Part shown: piece after piece, positions 63,288 through 64,000 of the stretch
Position numbering within the stretch: position 1 is the stretch's first letter
Layout of the letters: every line of letters begins with the position of its first letter
Assembly: GCF_001308875.1 (NCBI RefSeq)
Contig: NZ_KQ465113.1
Location: 107,346 to 171,345 of the forward strand
Source of the DNA: Lysinibacillus sp. ZYM-1
GTDB taxonomy: Bacteria; Bacillota; Bacilli; Bacillales_A; Planococcaceae
DNA length: 64,000 bases
Reading direction: 5' to 3'
Notes under the pieces: model-generated
Seen by the model: only the letters and a program-made list of their open reading frames with translations
What the model was told of the DNA's origin: nothing
Databases searched by the model: none
Made by a program: the position numbers and the translations under genes

Positions 63288-63611
63288 AAAGACTCCAATA
63301 CTTCAGCTTCTACGCGTGTAGTTTGCCTATTTACGATTCGCGTAACATTATGCCGACAAACAGGCGTCCTGTACGCTAACCTGGAAATCTCTTGTCGGTG
63401 ACTCAGGTGGCACCATCGACCGTATCCCACTAAAGTTGGGCCCCACGTTCTCTACATGGGCGATAGAGAGGCAGAGCGCTTACGAGCTTACGCTGCGAAA
63501 GCTAAGTTTTGTTGTTTGCCAGTTATTATATAACTGTCGTTGTTGACGGAGCCGAGCCCTCCGACGCGCGACTAAAGCTTGAACCATCCCTGTCGAATCC
63601 GTAACGTCCCC
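63259..63611 (-). ncRNA. ssrA: Transfer-messenger RNA
   Basis: On the minus strand the gene begins GGGGACGTTACGGATTCGAC and ends with the T-arm GGTTCGACTCCC and CGTCTCCA, which pairs with the 5' end. The resume frame after AACTGGCAAACAAC reads GKQQNLAFAA and stop, a Bacillus-type tag with the AA end read by ClpXP. CCA is not encoded. tmRNA with SmpB rescues stalled ribosomes. The gene end is the target of the adjacent integrated elements. Confidence 0.95.
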
Positions 63612-64000
63612 TTGATAGATGATCCGAAGCGGTTAGGCCTCGTTCAAACAAAGAGCTAGAATTGCTTCTAGTACGGTGGGAGCTTAAAAGTACGCTTCCA
63701 TGAAATCTGGCAATCAGTAATACTTATTATAAAACAAAACCAGCGATAGTTCAAGTGTCCTGCCATAGTAGAAAAAATTGGCTTAGGTACACATGCTATC
63801 CGTCACTTTGAGTTTTTTATCCGTCACTTTCGCTGCTCTATCCACCACATTTCAACTTCTATCCCTCACTTCCGCGATTCTATCCGCCGCACCCCGCACC
63901 CCACCCAAAAGCAAAAAGCCCACCAACTATGGCACTGACTGTCGTTTTTGAGACAGTAAGAAAACACCTTTTAAACAGCCAATTGTCGGTATTTAACGGG
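63612..64000. other. Upstream region of ssrA with 21-base tandem repeats
   Basis: No gene is supported. The promoter of ssrA must lie between 63612 and about 63700. Five degenerate copies of a 21-base unit beginning TATCC start at 63797, 63818, 63839, 63860 and 63881. Confidence 0.6.
63797..63901. repeat. Five-copy 21-base tandem repeat
   Basis: Unit starts are exactly 21 bases apart. The consensus is near TATCCGTCACTTTCGCTTCTC. Copies have diverged, but the spacing is kept. Confidence 0.85.

Noticed and set aside
63818..64000. An open plus-strand frame through the 21-base repeats (unit length is 7 codons)
   Set aside because: One unit contains a stop, there is no start or ribosome site, and the units are Pro/Ser/Leu mixtures without protein-like conservation.

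Overview
The window looks like low-GC Bacillota DNA, most like Lysinibacillus or a close relative in the Bacillaceae/Caryophanaceae. This rests on an S-layer-homology surface protein, a SigO/RsoA/YvrJ-type locus, a CwlJ/SleB-type hydrolase, a Bacillus-type tmRNA with tag GKQQNLAFAA, and strong AGGAGG ribosome binding sites. No database search was possible, so the genus is inference.

Region 1 (1 to about 18.9 kb) is mostly ordinary chromosome: 3-hydroxyacyl-CoA dehydrogenase, a split sigma factor locus, a vitamin B6 kinase divergent from an ECF S component, a McrBC type IV restriction pair (6.9-9.3 kb), a secreted 5'-nucleotidase with an SH3 domain, an MFS transporter, an amidase divergent from a LuxR-type regulator, deoC and a membrane-anchored alpha/beta hydrolase. 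From about 17.9 kb gene density falls, and an unrecognised two-gene membrane module follows (18997-20689).

Region 2 (20916-63287) is a tandem array of elements in the 3' end of ssrA. The intact tmRNA gene lies at 63259-63611 (minus). A 31-base copy of its 3' end recurs at 47082-47112, and a 16-base partial copy lies at 20916-20931. These copies delimit island 1 (about 26 kb) and element 2 (about 16 kb).

Island 1 is a defence island. Its core is a five-gene DISARM operon in the order drmE-drmA-drmB-drmC-methylase. The methylase is a TSPPF amino-methyltransferase, not the 5mC enzyme expected beside drmE. Also present are a complete TnpB nuclease with a possible omegaRNA, a tyrosine recombinase with small unknown genes and an XRE regulator, a GIY-YIG/DUF2075 helicase overlapping a MazG-like pyrophosphohydrolase, a PIN-like protein, a dead IS150-type insertion sequence, and an excisionase followed by two tandem tyrosine recombinases beside the attachment site.

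Element 2 is phage-related and about the size of a phage satellite. It has an integrase next to ssrA, an XRE repressor with three operator-like palindromes, a helicase-like NTPase, a DUF3102 protein, an HNH protein and a run of translationally coupled small genes. These lead to a tape-measure protein and a fibre-like protein. I see no terminase, portal, capsid or lysis genes. A serine recombinase with a canonical promoter and a DUF4259 gene are probable cargo. The combination suggests a satellite or tail-derived element; this is the most unusual part of the window together with the hybrid DISARM operon.
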